Part shown: one piece after another, positions 52,406 through 59,688 of the stretch | Numbering within the stretch: position 1 is the first letter of the stretch | How the letters are laid out: the number at the start of each line of letters is the position of its first letter | Origin: an uncultured Clostridia bacterium | Lineage (GTDB): Bacteria > Bacillota > Clostridia > Christensenellales > Borkfalkiaceae | DNA: 64,000 nucleotides | NCBI GenBank assembly: GCA_944376335.1 | Contig: CALWCH010000002.1 | Location: 62,001-126,000 of the forward strand | Reading direction: 5' to 3' | Translations under genes and position numbers: made by a program | The notes under the pieces: generated by a model | The model's database searches: none | The model's input: the letters and a program-made list of their open reading frames with translations, nothing else | Told to the model about the DNA's origin: nothing

Positions 52406-53121
52406 ATAAAGTTGAGCCGGTCGCTTCCCGCTCTTTCCTCGCCGAGGTGCCCCTCAACGCGGATGAGCATAAATCCCGCCCTTGCGAGCGCGGCCGACAC
52501 ATCCTCCTCTTCATGAATATATTGGGTATGATGTTCGTCCAAACGGTCGAACGCACCGTCCCTGCGCTTCACGAACAGCGTGACGTCCATCTCCACTCGT
52601 CCTTCCCCGAGGGAATTGAAGGAGAGGTAGGTCACGTCCTCGCGGTCGTCGCAAGAGACAGTATCTGCAACTTTTTCGCGTAATTTGTACGGGGAACTTA
52701 TGTCAAACCAGAAGACCCCGCCCTTATCGAGCGCCTTGAAGACGTGCGAAAACGCAGCGTCAAGCCGCTTCTTGGGAATGTAGTTGAAGCAGTCGTTGGG
52801 CGAGAGGATGAAATCGTATTTTTTCGGGGTCTTGAGGGCGGCAGCATCCGCAAGAAAGAAGGGAATACGCATCCCCTCTTCACGGGCAAGTTTCTCCGCC
52901 TTGGTGAGCATGGCGGGCGAGAGGTCAGCACCCTCCATCAAAAAGCCCGCTCTTTGCAGGGCGCGGCAGAATGCGCCGCTCCCGCAGCCGAGCTCCAGCC
53001 CCCGCCGCCCCGCATTGAGCGCGGTGAGCCCGTCAATAAAATACTGCGACCATGAAGCATAGTCGCAGTCGTCATTCAAGTATTCAAACCACTCGGCGAG
53101 CGAACCGTAGGCTTCTTTCAT
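52390..53121 (-). CDS. Class I SAM-dependent methyltransferase
   Basis: 243 residues. SAM motif I LELGCGSGAFCRALQ, motif II GADLSPAMLTKAEK, motif IV FDFILSPNDCFNYI-type segment and motif VI GGVFWFDISS. It belongs to the small-molecule methyltransferase group often found in Firmicutes; substrate cannot be inferred. It overlaps hslO, and starts 5 bases after the membrane protein gene, so it is part of the same minus-strand unit. Confidence 0.88.
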   Translation of the reverse strand: MKEAYGSLAEWFEYLNDDCDYASWSQYFIDGLTALNAGRRGLELGCGSGAFCRALQRAGFLMEGADLSPAMLTKAEKLAREEGMRIPFFLADAAALKTPKKYDFILSPNDCFNYIPKKRLDAAFSHVFKALDKGGVFWFDISSPYKLREKVADTVSCDDREDVTYLSFNSLGEGRVEMDVTLFVKRRDGAFDRLDEHHTQYIHEEEDVSAALARAGFMLIRVEGHLGEERAGSDRLNFICRKK

Positions 53122-53126
53122 GGTCT

Positions 53127-54437
53127 TTAACGCTTGTTGAGCATCTTGGGCGCCTTTTTGAGTTTGCCCTTCTTTTTCTTATCGTCCTCACCTTCGAGCG
53201 CACGTTCCATTTCCTCGAACTGCTTGTTGTATTCCACATACTGTTCGTCGTTCTCGTGCTCTTTCTCGTACGCCTTTGCGTCCTCGTCGATGGCTTCCTT
53301 GCTCTCTCTGAGGCGCTGAAGGTCCTCACGCGAGAACGATTCGGGGAGTTGGTACACTTCGAGGTCGTCGTCGAGCGGCTTGATGGGGCGGCTGACGAGC
53401 TTGCTCTTGCCCTGCGCCAAAATCATGCGGCGGTATTCGCGCACGGCCTCCGAGGTCTCGCCCTGCGTCGCGGAGGCACTTCCGCCGATCTTGTCCTCCT
53501 GCGGCGTGCGGCTGTACAGCCCGCGGCCCGTTTTGACGCCGAGGTTGGGGTTGATAAACTTATCGAACGCCCACTGGGAGTAGTCCATCCAGACGAGCAT
53601 TGCATAGGAAAACCCGAAGAGAAGCATCACGACGACGGCGATGACGACGATGAAGTTGACGCCCGTAAAGAGCAGCCCGATGGGAAGAAGGGCGAGGACG
53701 GCGAAGAAGACAGTCTGCGGGAAGGTGCCGATCGTCATCACGACCGCGTTGCGGAAGAGCGCCCAAGGCCCCTGTTTGTAGTTGATGCCGAGCGAGATCA
53801 TCCACAGCGAAATGAGCCCCATCAGCGCGACGAGCACATATCCCACGACTTTGGAGACGATCATCCATCCAGGTGCGATGTCCATTGCGATGCACCAGTT
53901 GGCAAGATTGCCCATCGTCTGCGCCACGAAGAGGGTGAGCGTGAAGAGGAACACCGCCTCCAAAACGTTCCAGAAGTTGCGGCGGATGCCGCGCACAAAG
54001 TCGTTGGCGACGAAGATGCCCTCCGTCCAGATGAGGTTGCGGATGATGTACATGCCGCCCGAGAGCCCGAGCGCCGCAATAAAGCCCGCCACAATGAAGA
54101 GGGCGAAGAACAGCAGGTCGTTCTGGAACGCCGTCCATTCCGCGACGCCCACGACGTTGGGGATGACGGGGTATCCCACGCCGAGGCCGGAGCCGTAAGG
54201 GCCGAGCATATCCTGCGCCGAATTGACGAGAAGACGCCAGATGTAGACGAGGATGAGCGGGATAAAGGTGACGAGGGTCAGGAGATTGATGAGCATGAGC
54301 CGTCCGAATCTCCCCTTCATGATATCCCAAAAGAGCTGCCAGCGGTTGGTGGGAAGCGTACTGCGGGCGTACTCGTCGTCGCGTTCCTTCCCTTCCAGCC
54401 AACGGGCAACGAGGCCCTTATGTTCTCTGTCTGCCAT
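53127..54437 (-). CDS. Multi-pass membrane protein with a charged C-terminal tail
   Basis: 436 residues. About six membrane segments between residues 40 and 285 (for example LMLINLLTLVTFIPLILVYI, LFFALFIVAGFIAALGL, FIVVIAVVVMLLFGFSYAM), resembling DUF624/YesL-type proteins. Residues about 300-436 are soluble, with a Glu/Lys-rich coiled coil and a basic end (KKKKGKLKKAPKMLNKR). It is first in the membrane protein-methyltransferase-hslO-TPR-HEAT unit. Function unknown. Confidence 0.75.
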   Translation of the reverse strand: MADREHKGLVARWLEGKERDDEYARSTLPTNRWQLFWDIMKGRFGRLMLINLLTLVTFIPLILVYIWRLLVNSAQDMLGPYGSGLGVGYPVIPNVVGVAEWTAFQNDLLFFALFIVAGFIAALGLSGGMYIIRNLIWTEGIFVANDFVRGIRRNFWNVLEAVFLFTLTLFVAQTMGNLANWCIAMDIAPGWMIVSKVVGYVLVALMGLISLWMISLGINYKQGPWALFRNAVVMTIGTFPQTVFFAVLALLPIGLLFTGVNFIVVIAVVVMLLFGFSYAMLVWMDYSQWAFDKFINPNLGVKTGRGLYSRTPQEDKIGGSASATQGETSEAVREYRRMILAQGKSKLVSRPIKPLDDDLEVYQLPESFSREDLQRLRESKEAIDEDAKAYEKEHENDEQYVEYNKQFEEMERALEGEDDKKKKGKLKKAPKMLNKR

Positions 54438-54541
54438 ATGTTTCTCCTAAGAATGTACGATTTTGAAATCGGGAAAAGACCCCGATAAGAGTATTTTAAC
54501 ACGAATCGGAAAATATTTCAACTGTTCAAGGGGGAAATTCT

Positions 54542-54570
54542 TTGACTTTTCACAGGGCATATGATAAAAT
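54542..54570 (+). promoter_or_regulatory. Promoter of the lysine riboswitch-asd operon
   Basis: TTGACT (54542-54547), 17-base spacer, TAAAAT (54565-54570), just before the riboswitch. Confidence 0.85.
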
Positions 54571-54576
54571 AAGGGC

Positions 54577-54804
54577 GCTGAGAAGAGGAGCGGCCGAACA
54601 AGAGTACTGCTTTTGAGGAAGAAGAGGCTTCCGAAGAAGGAGCAGGAAAGGGTATCGCCGCCGAAACGGATGCGCGTCCTCTCGCTTTCCGTTGGGAATA
54701 AGGGAGAATACCTTTATTACTGTCACCGCGGTGATGCGCTTTCGGCGGACCCATGTGGGGAACGAAAAGAGGCAGGGCGGTGAAGTTCACCGCCTTTTTT
54801 GCAA
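54577..54804 (+). promoter_or_regulatory. Lysine riboswitch (L box) with terminator
   Basis: The leader carries the L-box core: AGAGGAGCGGCCGAACAAGA followed by GTACTGCTTTTGAGGAAGA, then AAAGGGTATCGCCGCCGAAAC, GTTGGGAATAAGGG and TACTGTCACCGCGGTGA, in the order and spacing seen in Bacillus lysC. The expression platform is a terminator with arms GGCGGTG (54776-54782) and CACCGCC (54788-54794) and six Ts (54795-54800). Lysine binding should favour the terminator and switch off asd-dapA-dapB. Position just before lysine pathway genes supports it. Confidence 0.92.
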
Positions 54805-54841
54805 ACACTTAAAAGAGCATATTATCAAAGGAGCTACTTTC

Positions 54842-55927
54842 ATGAAGCAACTTCACTATAACGTCGCCGTCGTCGGCGCAACGGGCATGGTCGGCCAGCG
54901 CTTTGTCACCCTGCTCGAAGGTCACCCCTGGTTCACTCCCGTCGCACTCCTTGCGAGCGCCCGCTCCGCAGGTAAGACGTACGAGGAAGCCGTCGGGCAC
55001 AAGTGGGCGATGACCCGCCCCATTCCTGCATATGCAAAAAATATGGTCGTTCTCGATGCCACGAAGGACGCCGAGAGCCTCGTCGGGAGAGTCGACTTTG
55101 TGTTCTGCGCCGTCGATATGAAGAAGGAGGAGATCCGCGCCCTCGAGGAAAAGTATGCAAAGCTCGAGATCCCCGTCGTCTCCAACAATTCGGCGCACCG
55201 CTTCACGCCCGACGTTCCCATGATCATTCCCGAGGTCAACCCCGAACACCTCGAGATCATTGCGGCGCAGAGAAAGCGCCTTCAGACCAAGCGCGGCTTC
55301 ATCGCCGTCAAGAGCAACTGCTCGCTGCAATCCTATGTCCCCCTCCTTCACCCTCTGAAGAAGTTCGGGATCGAGAGCTGCGCCGTCTGCACTTATCAGG
55401 CCATTTCGGGCGCCGGCAAGACGTTTGAGACCATGCCCGAGATCGTCGACAACGTCATTCCCTACATCGGCGGCGAGGAAGAAAAGAGCGAGAAGGAGCC
55501 CCTCAAGATCTGGGGCAATATCGAGGGAGACGCGATCGTTCCCGCAGAGGGCCCTGTCATCACGGCGCAGTGCCTTCGCGTGCCCGTTTCGGACGGCCAC
55601 ACGGCGGCGGTGTTCGTCAAGTTTAAGGATAAGCCCACCAAGGAGCAGATCCTTGCCGAGTGGGCGGCCTTTAAGGGCGAGCCGCAGGCGCTCGAACTCC
55701 CCTCCGCCCCCAAGCAGTTTCTTCATTACTTTGAGGAGGCCAACCGCCCGCAGCCAAAGCTCGACAGGATGCTGGAGAGTGGCATGGCGGTGTGCGCCGG
55801 AAGACTGCGCGACGATGCGCTCTTTGATTACCGCTTTGTGGGGCTCTCCCACAACACGCTGCGCGGTGCGGCGGGCGGCGCGGTGCTGCTTGCAGAGCTC
55901 TTGGCAGCCAAGGGATATTTTGACTGA
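54842..55927 (+). CDS. asd: Aspartate-semialdehyde dehydrogenase
   Basis: 361 residues. NADP loop VAVVGATGMVGQRFV, nucleophile Cys in KSNCSLQSY, and the His-containing RVPVSDGHTAAVFV. The sequence belongs to the archaeal/fungal-like group of Asd rather than the Bacillus type. It reduces aspartyl phosphate to aspartate semialdehyde. ATG 54842 follows AAAGGAG; a start at 54692 would lie inside the riboswitch. First gene of asd-dapA-dapB. Confidence 0.96.
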   Translation: MKQLHYNVAVVGATGMVGQRFVTLLEGHPWFTPVALLASARSAGKTYEEAVGHKWAMTRPIPAYAKNMVVLDATKDAESLVGRVDFVFCAVDMKKEEIRALEEKYAKLEIPVVSNNSAHRFTPDVPMIIPEVNPEHLEIIAAQRKRLQTKRGFIAVKSNCSLQSYVPLLHPLKKFGIESCAVCTYQAISGAGKTFETMPEIVDNVIPYIGGEEEKSEKEPLKIWGNIEGDAIVPAEGPVITAQCLRVPVSDGHTAAVFVKFKDKPTKEQILAEWAAFKGEPQALELPSAPKQFLHYFEEANRPQPKLDRMLESGMAVCAGRLRDDALFDYRFVGLSHNTLRGAAGGAVLLAELLAAKGYFD

Positions 55928-55960
55928 GACCGCCATTCGGCGTCAGACAGGGAGGATAAC

Positions 55961-56851
55961 ATGACCGGATTTTTGAGAGGCTCCGCAACGGCGATGATCA
56001 CCCCGTTCAACGAGAACGGCGTCGATCTTGCATCGTTCGGCGAGATGATGGAATACCAGATCGCGGGCGGAACGCACGCTCTCATCGTGCTCGGCACGAC
56101 GGGCGAGCCCGCCACCATGACCGATGAAGAGAAGCAGTCGCTCATCCGCTATGCCGTCGAAAAGGCGGCTGGGCGCGTCAAGATCGTCATCGGCACGGGC
56201 ACCAACAACACGCAGAAGGCGGTCGAGGGCACCATCCGCGCGGAAAAGCTGGGTGCGGACGGCATCCTCGCCGTCACGCCCTACTACAACAAGTGCACGC
56301 AGAACGGGCTCGTCGCCTACTACCGCTCCATTGCGGAGGCGACCAAGCTCCCCGTCATCTGCTACAATGTGCCCGGCCGCACGGGCGTCAACATTCTGCC
56401 CGAAACGATGGCGAAGATCGCCGAAATTCCCAACATTGCGGGCATCAAGGAGGCGAGCGGCAACATGGCGCAGGTCCTCGAGACGGCGCGCCTTATCCGC
56501 GGCAAGTGCGACCTCTATTCGGGCGAGGATGCGCTCAATATGCCCATTTTGGCGGCGGGCGGCACTGCCGTCATCTCCGTCGTATCCAACATCGCGCCAG
56601 CGGCCGTCAAAGAGCTGTGCGACGCCGTCCTCTCGGGCGATTTGAAGCGCGCCAACGAATGCAACGACAAGCTCATCCCGCTCACCAAGGCGTGCTTTAT
56701 CGAAGTCAACCCCATCCCCGCCAAGGCGGGCATGAACGCCCTCGGCTTCAGAGCGGGCACTCCCCGCGCTCCCCTCTCGGAGATCGAAGAGGCGCACCGC
56801 GAAGTGCTCATTATGGCCATGAAGGAGTTCGGGCTGGAGGTGAAGGCATGA
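55961..56851 (+). CDS. dapA: 4-hydroxy-tetrahydrodipicolinate synthase
   Basis: 296 residues. GTTGEPATMTDEEKQSL, Tyr in VTPYYNKCTQNGL, and the Schiff-base Lys in IAGIKEASGN are present. It condenses pyruvate with aspartate semialdehyde. Ribosome binding site GGGAGGA. The stop overlaps dapB by 4 bases. Confidence 0.97.
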   Translation: MTGFLRGSATAMITPFNENGVDLASFGEMMEYQIAGGTHALIVLGTTGEPATMTDEEKQSLIRYAVEKAAGRVKIVIGTGTNNTQKAVEGTIRAEKLGADGILAVTPYYNKCTQNGLVAYYRSIAEATKLPVICYNVPGRTGVNILPETMAKIAEIPNIAGIKEASGNMAQVLETARLIRGKCDLYSGEDALNMPILAAGGTAVISVVSNIAPAAVKELCDAVLSGDLKRANECNDKLIPLTKACFIEVNPIPAKAGMNALGFRAGTPRAPLSEIEEAHREVLIMAMKEFGLEVKA

Positions 56852-57600
56852 ACATCGTTCTCTGCGGCGCGTGCGGCCGCATGGGCAGGAATGTTGCCGA
56901 GGCATGTAAGGAGCGCGGCGTCACCGTGACGGCGGGCGTCGACGTTGTTCCCTCCCCCATGCCCTTCCCCGTCTATACGTCCTTTGAAGAGATCAAAGAA
57001 CCTGCGGACGTCGTCATCGACTTCTCCCCCGCCTCCTCCGTCAGGGAGCGCCTTGCGTTCTGTAAAGCGCGCAAGATCGGCATCGTCATCGCGGGCACGG
57101 CGTTCTCCGACGAGGACGAGGCGCTCATTCTGGAAGCTGCGAAGGACATCCCCGTGTTTCAGACGGGCAACCTCTCCGTCGGCGTCAACCTTCTGCAGAT
57201 GCTTGTCAAGAAGGCGGCGGAAGTGCTCGGCGACGGGTTCGATGCCGAGATCGTCGAGCGGCATCATAATCAGAAGAAGGATGCACCCTCGGGCACGGCG
57301 CTCATGCTTGCAAAGAGCGTCAACGAGGGTTTTGGCGGCAATAAAGAGAATGTATTTGGCCGCCACGGGCTCGTCGGCGCGCGAAATAAGAGCGAGATCG
57401 GCATCCACGCCGTGCGCGGCGGCACCATCGTCGGCGAACACGAGGTCATGTTTGCAGGGCAGGACGAGATCGTCACCCTCTCCCATTCGGCGCGCAGCCG
57501 CATGGTGTTTGCCGAGGGCGCGCTCAGAGCTGCAGCTTGGCTCACTACGCAGCCCGCAGGAAAGTACGACATGAACGACCTGCTCAAGAGCGTTCTCTGA
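56848..57600 (+). CDS. dapB: 4-hydroxy-tetrahydrodipicolinate reductase
   Basis: 250 residues. Nucleotide loop VLCGACGRMGRNV, GTAFSDEDEALIL-type turn, the active-site HHNQKKDAPSGTA and the C-terminal FAEGALRAAAWL. It reduces the DapA product to tetrahydrodipicolinate. ATG 56848 overlaps dapA. Remaining DAP steps are not encoded in this window; lysA is at 11.9 kb. Confidence 0.96.
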   Translation: MNIVLCGACGRMGRNVAEACKERGVTVTAGVDVVPSPMPFPVYTSFEEIKEPADVVIDFSPASSVRERLAFCKARKIGIVIAGTAFSDEDEALILEAAKDIPVFQTGNLSVGVNLLQMLVKKAAEVLGDGFDAEIVERHHNQKKDAPSGTALMLAKSVNEGFGGNKENVFGRHGLVGARNKSEIGIHAVRGGTIVGEHEVMFAGQDEIVTLSHSARSRMVFAEGALRAAAWLTTQPAGKYDMNDLLKSVL

Positions 57601-57647
57601 CTTCCGAAAAAAACGCGCGTAATTTTACGAAAAAGTGCGAATATCGC

Positions 57648-57676
57648 TTGACTTGAGCGCAGCTTTTTGGTATGAT
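57648..57676 (+). promoter_or_regulatory. Promoter of tRNA-Thr
   Basis: TTGACT (57648-57653), 17-base spacer, TATGAT (57671-57676), 46 bases before the mature tRNA 5' end. Confidence 0.82.
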
Positions 57677-57721
57677 ATACAAGCTGTGACGCGGATGACC
57701 GCGAACAGGGAAAGCGATCAT

Positions 57722-57797
<76 letters not shown>

Positions 57798-57827
57798 TCT
57801 TTGTTGCACGATAAGGCTGCAGCGGGA

Positions 57828-57866
57828 AATCTCCACAAGATACGGACGATCTTGTGGAGATTTTCT
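57828..57866 (+). terminator. Terminator after tRNA-Thr
   Basis: AATCTCCACAAGAT (57828-57841) and ATCTTGTGGAGATT (57849-57862) form a perfect 14-bp stem with loop ACGGACG, then TTCTCT. Confidence 0.88.
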
Positions 57867-57904
57867 CTATATTCTGCGGTTTTTCTTCAATCATGATTTT
57901 TGCA

Positions 57905-57936
57905 GGGCGGCGGCGCACAGATGTGCACCGCCGCCC
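57905..57936. other. Very stable GC hairpin downstream of tRNA-Thr
   Basis: GGGCGGCGG (57905-57913) pairs with CCGCCGCCC (57928-57936), with an inner GCACA/TGTGC stem. Followed by CTCTTTGTT, so it may be a second terminator or the remnant of an insertion end. Confidence 0.7.
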
Positions 57937-57951
57937 CTCTTTGTTAAAAAG

Positions 57952-58265
57952 ACAATCTCCCGCTATGCGGGAGATAAAATGGAGCGGAAGCGCCAAAAGA
58001 AAAACCTCCAATGATACAATGGATGTGGCTTATAGCCGCAGACAAAGATCAAAGGAGGACTCAAGATGAGTGAACTAAGTTTATCACATTGCAAGTATGA
58101 ATGCAAGTACCATGTAGTATTTGCTCCAATATTTCGCAGACAGGTAATCTACGGAAAGTTGAAAGGCGAAATAGGAAAGATATTGCGCAAATAATGCGAG
58201 TACAAAGGGATCGAAATTTTGGAAGCAAATGCGTGTCCAACTATGTTGCCATAGCCGACATTAAT
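57952..58265 (+). mobile_element. IS200/IS605-type insertion remnant
   Basis: A subterminal hairpin (CTCCCGC-TAT-GCGGGAG, about 57957-57973) precedes a broken transposase gene, the arrangement of IS200 left ends. The right end and most of tnpA are missing. No intact transposase remains, so it cannot move by itself. Confidence 0.7.
58066..58257 (+). pseudogene. tnpA: IS200-like transposase tnpA, degenerate fragment
   Basis: ATG 58066 after AAAGGAGGA gives MSELSLSHCKYECKYHVVFA then PIFRRQVIYGKLKGEIGKIL, the start of the HUH (Y1) transposase family (CKYHVVFAP). A TAA replaces a sense codon in the stretch ILRK-stop-CEYKGIEILEANACP, and the frame is lost at CPTMLP, where CPDHIHML with the HUH histidines would follow. 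Truncated and inactive. Confidence 0.8.
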
Positions 58266-58282
58266 AACGCAAATTAGATTCT

Positions 58283-58715
58283 TTACAGGGCGCGAATTGT
58301 GTCCACAGGTTTCTTTCTTGCCGCAATGAATACAGGGAAAAATGTACCAAGGAAGGCAACAACGATAGCAACCGCGATCATTAACAGGATGGGCAGCGGC
58401 CCGAATACGAATACTGTTACAGCAAGTCCCATTTGCGCTTTAAGTACATTATTCAGCACAGTTGCCGCAATCAGCGTACCTATCACCGACAATATCAGGC
58501 AAATTCCGACGATCACTCCCGATTCGCAGAAGAAAATCTTGAACACATCTGCGCCGCGAGCTCCGATCGCTCGCAATATTCCGATCTCCTTCTTTTTTCG
58601 CCCTATAGGAAACAGGTGCGGAACGCACTCTGGAAACATCAGAGATGACCTTACCGTCTTTAAGCTCAATAATTCGGTCGCCGTATTCTTCTGCAAATGC
58701 GGCATAGCAGTAACC
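58283..58715 (-). pseudogene. ABC transporter (ATPase-permease) remnant
   Basis: On the minus strand, 58615-58283 encodes the C-terminus of an FtsX/MacB-type permease: RKKKEIGILRAIGARGADVF, then three membrane segments, ending AARKKPVDTIRAL. Just upstream in another frame lies AFAEEYGDRIIELKDGKVIS, the end of an ABC ATPase. Together they look like a single ATPase-permease polypeptide with most of the ATPase and the permease N-half deleted. GC content is lower than the neighbouring core genes. Confidence 0.75.
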
Positions 58716-58724
58716 GCTACTTTT

Positions 58725-59564
58725 ATGTTCATTTCTATAAAGCGCGAACGCAAGCTTATAAGCGACATTGATGAAGTGCTTGATAAAATATCTTCCGGCG
58801 ACTTTACTGCACAAATACCACTTACCCATAACGACATGAACGAAGATGATTTGATCACCAAACTCAACGCGGCTATCTCCGAACTAAATTCCGTCGCCAT
58901 TTTAAAGAGCGATTTCATACGCAACTTTTCGCACGAGTTCAGAACTCCGATCGCATCTATAAAGGGATTTTCTGAAATATTATCTAAAAATAAGTCACTC
59001 AGCGAGGACGAACGGGAAAAATACTATAAAATTATCAATGAGGAGAGTACAAGACTTTCCAACCTTGCAAATATGACGCTTATGCTTGGGAAATTTGATG
59101 CTCAAAGCATCGTGGTCGATCAAGAAAGCTTTTACATTGACGAACAGATTGAAGAATGTGCGCTGCAGCTATATGCCGAGGTCGAGCGAAAAAAACTCAA
59201 TGTACAGATAGATTTGCCGCACATTAAGGTTTATGCTTCAAAAGAGTTGTTAAAGGAACTATGGCTCAACCTCTTCTCCAACGCAGTCAAATATACCGAA
59301 CAAGGGGGTAGGATCTCTATTGTTCATTCACAAACCCCGAATGAAGATGTAATTTCGTTTATAGATAACGGGATCGGTATAAGCGAGGAAGCGCAGAAGC
59401 ATATCTTTGACGCGTATTATCAGGAGAACACTACAAGAGGCAGCCGCGGTATCGGCTTAGGACTTTCAATATGCAAGAGAATAACTGATTTACACGGGTG
59501 GAAACTAACTGTCGAGTCTGTAAAAGGAAAAGGAAGCACATTTTCAGTTCATATCAACAAATAA
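58725..59564 (+). CDS. Truncated sensor histidine kinase
   Basis: From ATG 58725 (MFISIKRERKLISDIDEVLD) about 279 residues: HAMP-like linker, H box NFSHEFRTPIASIKGF, N box LWLNLFSNAVKYTEQ, G1 DNGIGISEEA and G2 GIGLGLSICKRITDLHG, so the catalytic core is intact. The sensor and first membrane segment are missing; the frame continues open upstream only across the antisense of the ABC remnant, giving a chimeric 421-residue frame from 58299. No response regulator is adjacent. Probably a non-functional remnant, low GC. Confidence 0.75.
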   Translation: MFISIKRERKLISDIDEVLDKISSGDFTAQIPLTHNDMNEDDLITKLNAAISELNSVAILKSDFIRNFSHEFRTPIASIKGFSEILSKNKSLSEDEREKYYKIINEESTRLSNLANMTLMLGKFDAQSIVVDQESFYIDEQIEECALQLYAEVERKKLNVQIDLPHIKVYASKELLKELWLNLFSNAVKYTEQGGRISIVHSQTPNEDVISFIDNGIGISEEAQKHIFDAYYQENTTRGSRGIGLGLSICKRITDLHGWKLTVESVKGKGSTFSVHINK

Positions 59565-59579
59565 CTTTTTAACAGAAGA

Positions 59580-59607
59580 AAGAAGTGCGCGGCATCCGCG
59601 CACTTCT
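59580..59607. terminator. Bidirectional terminator between the kinase and the GH2 gene
   Basis: GAAGTGCGCG and CGCGCACTTC form a perfect 10-bp stem around GCATC (about 59582-59606), flanked by A- and T-rich sequence. Confidence 0.82.
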
Positions 59608-59688
59608 TAGTTATACTTCAATGTCTCTGATTTATTGCTCTGCCCGCTCTTTCAAAGCCGCATATCCGGCTTCTATGAGCGTCACCTT

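Noticed and set aside
53052..54488. 478-residue plus-strand frame
   Set aside because: Antisense of the membrane protein gene, rich in Asp/Glu/His/Arg as expected for such shadows.
58299..58724. First 142 residues of the chimeric frame as part of the histidine kinase
   Set aside because: They are the antisense of the ABC permease remnant and show no sensor-domain features.
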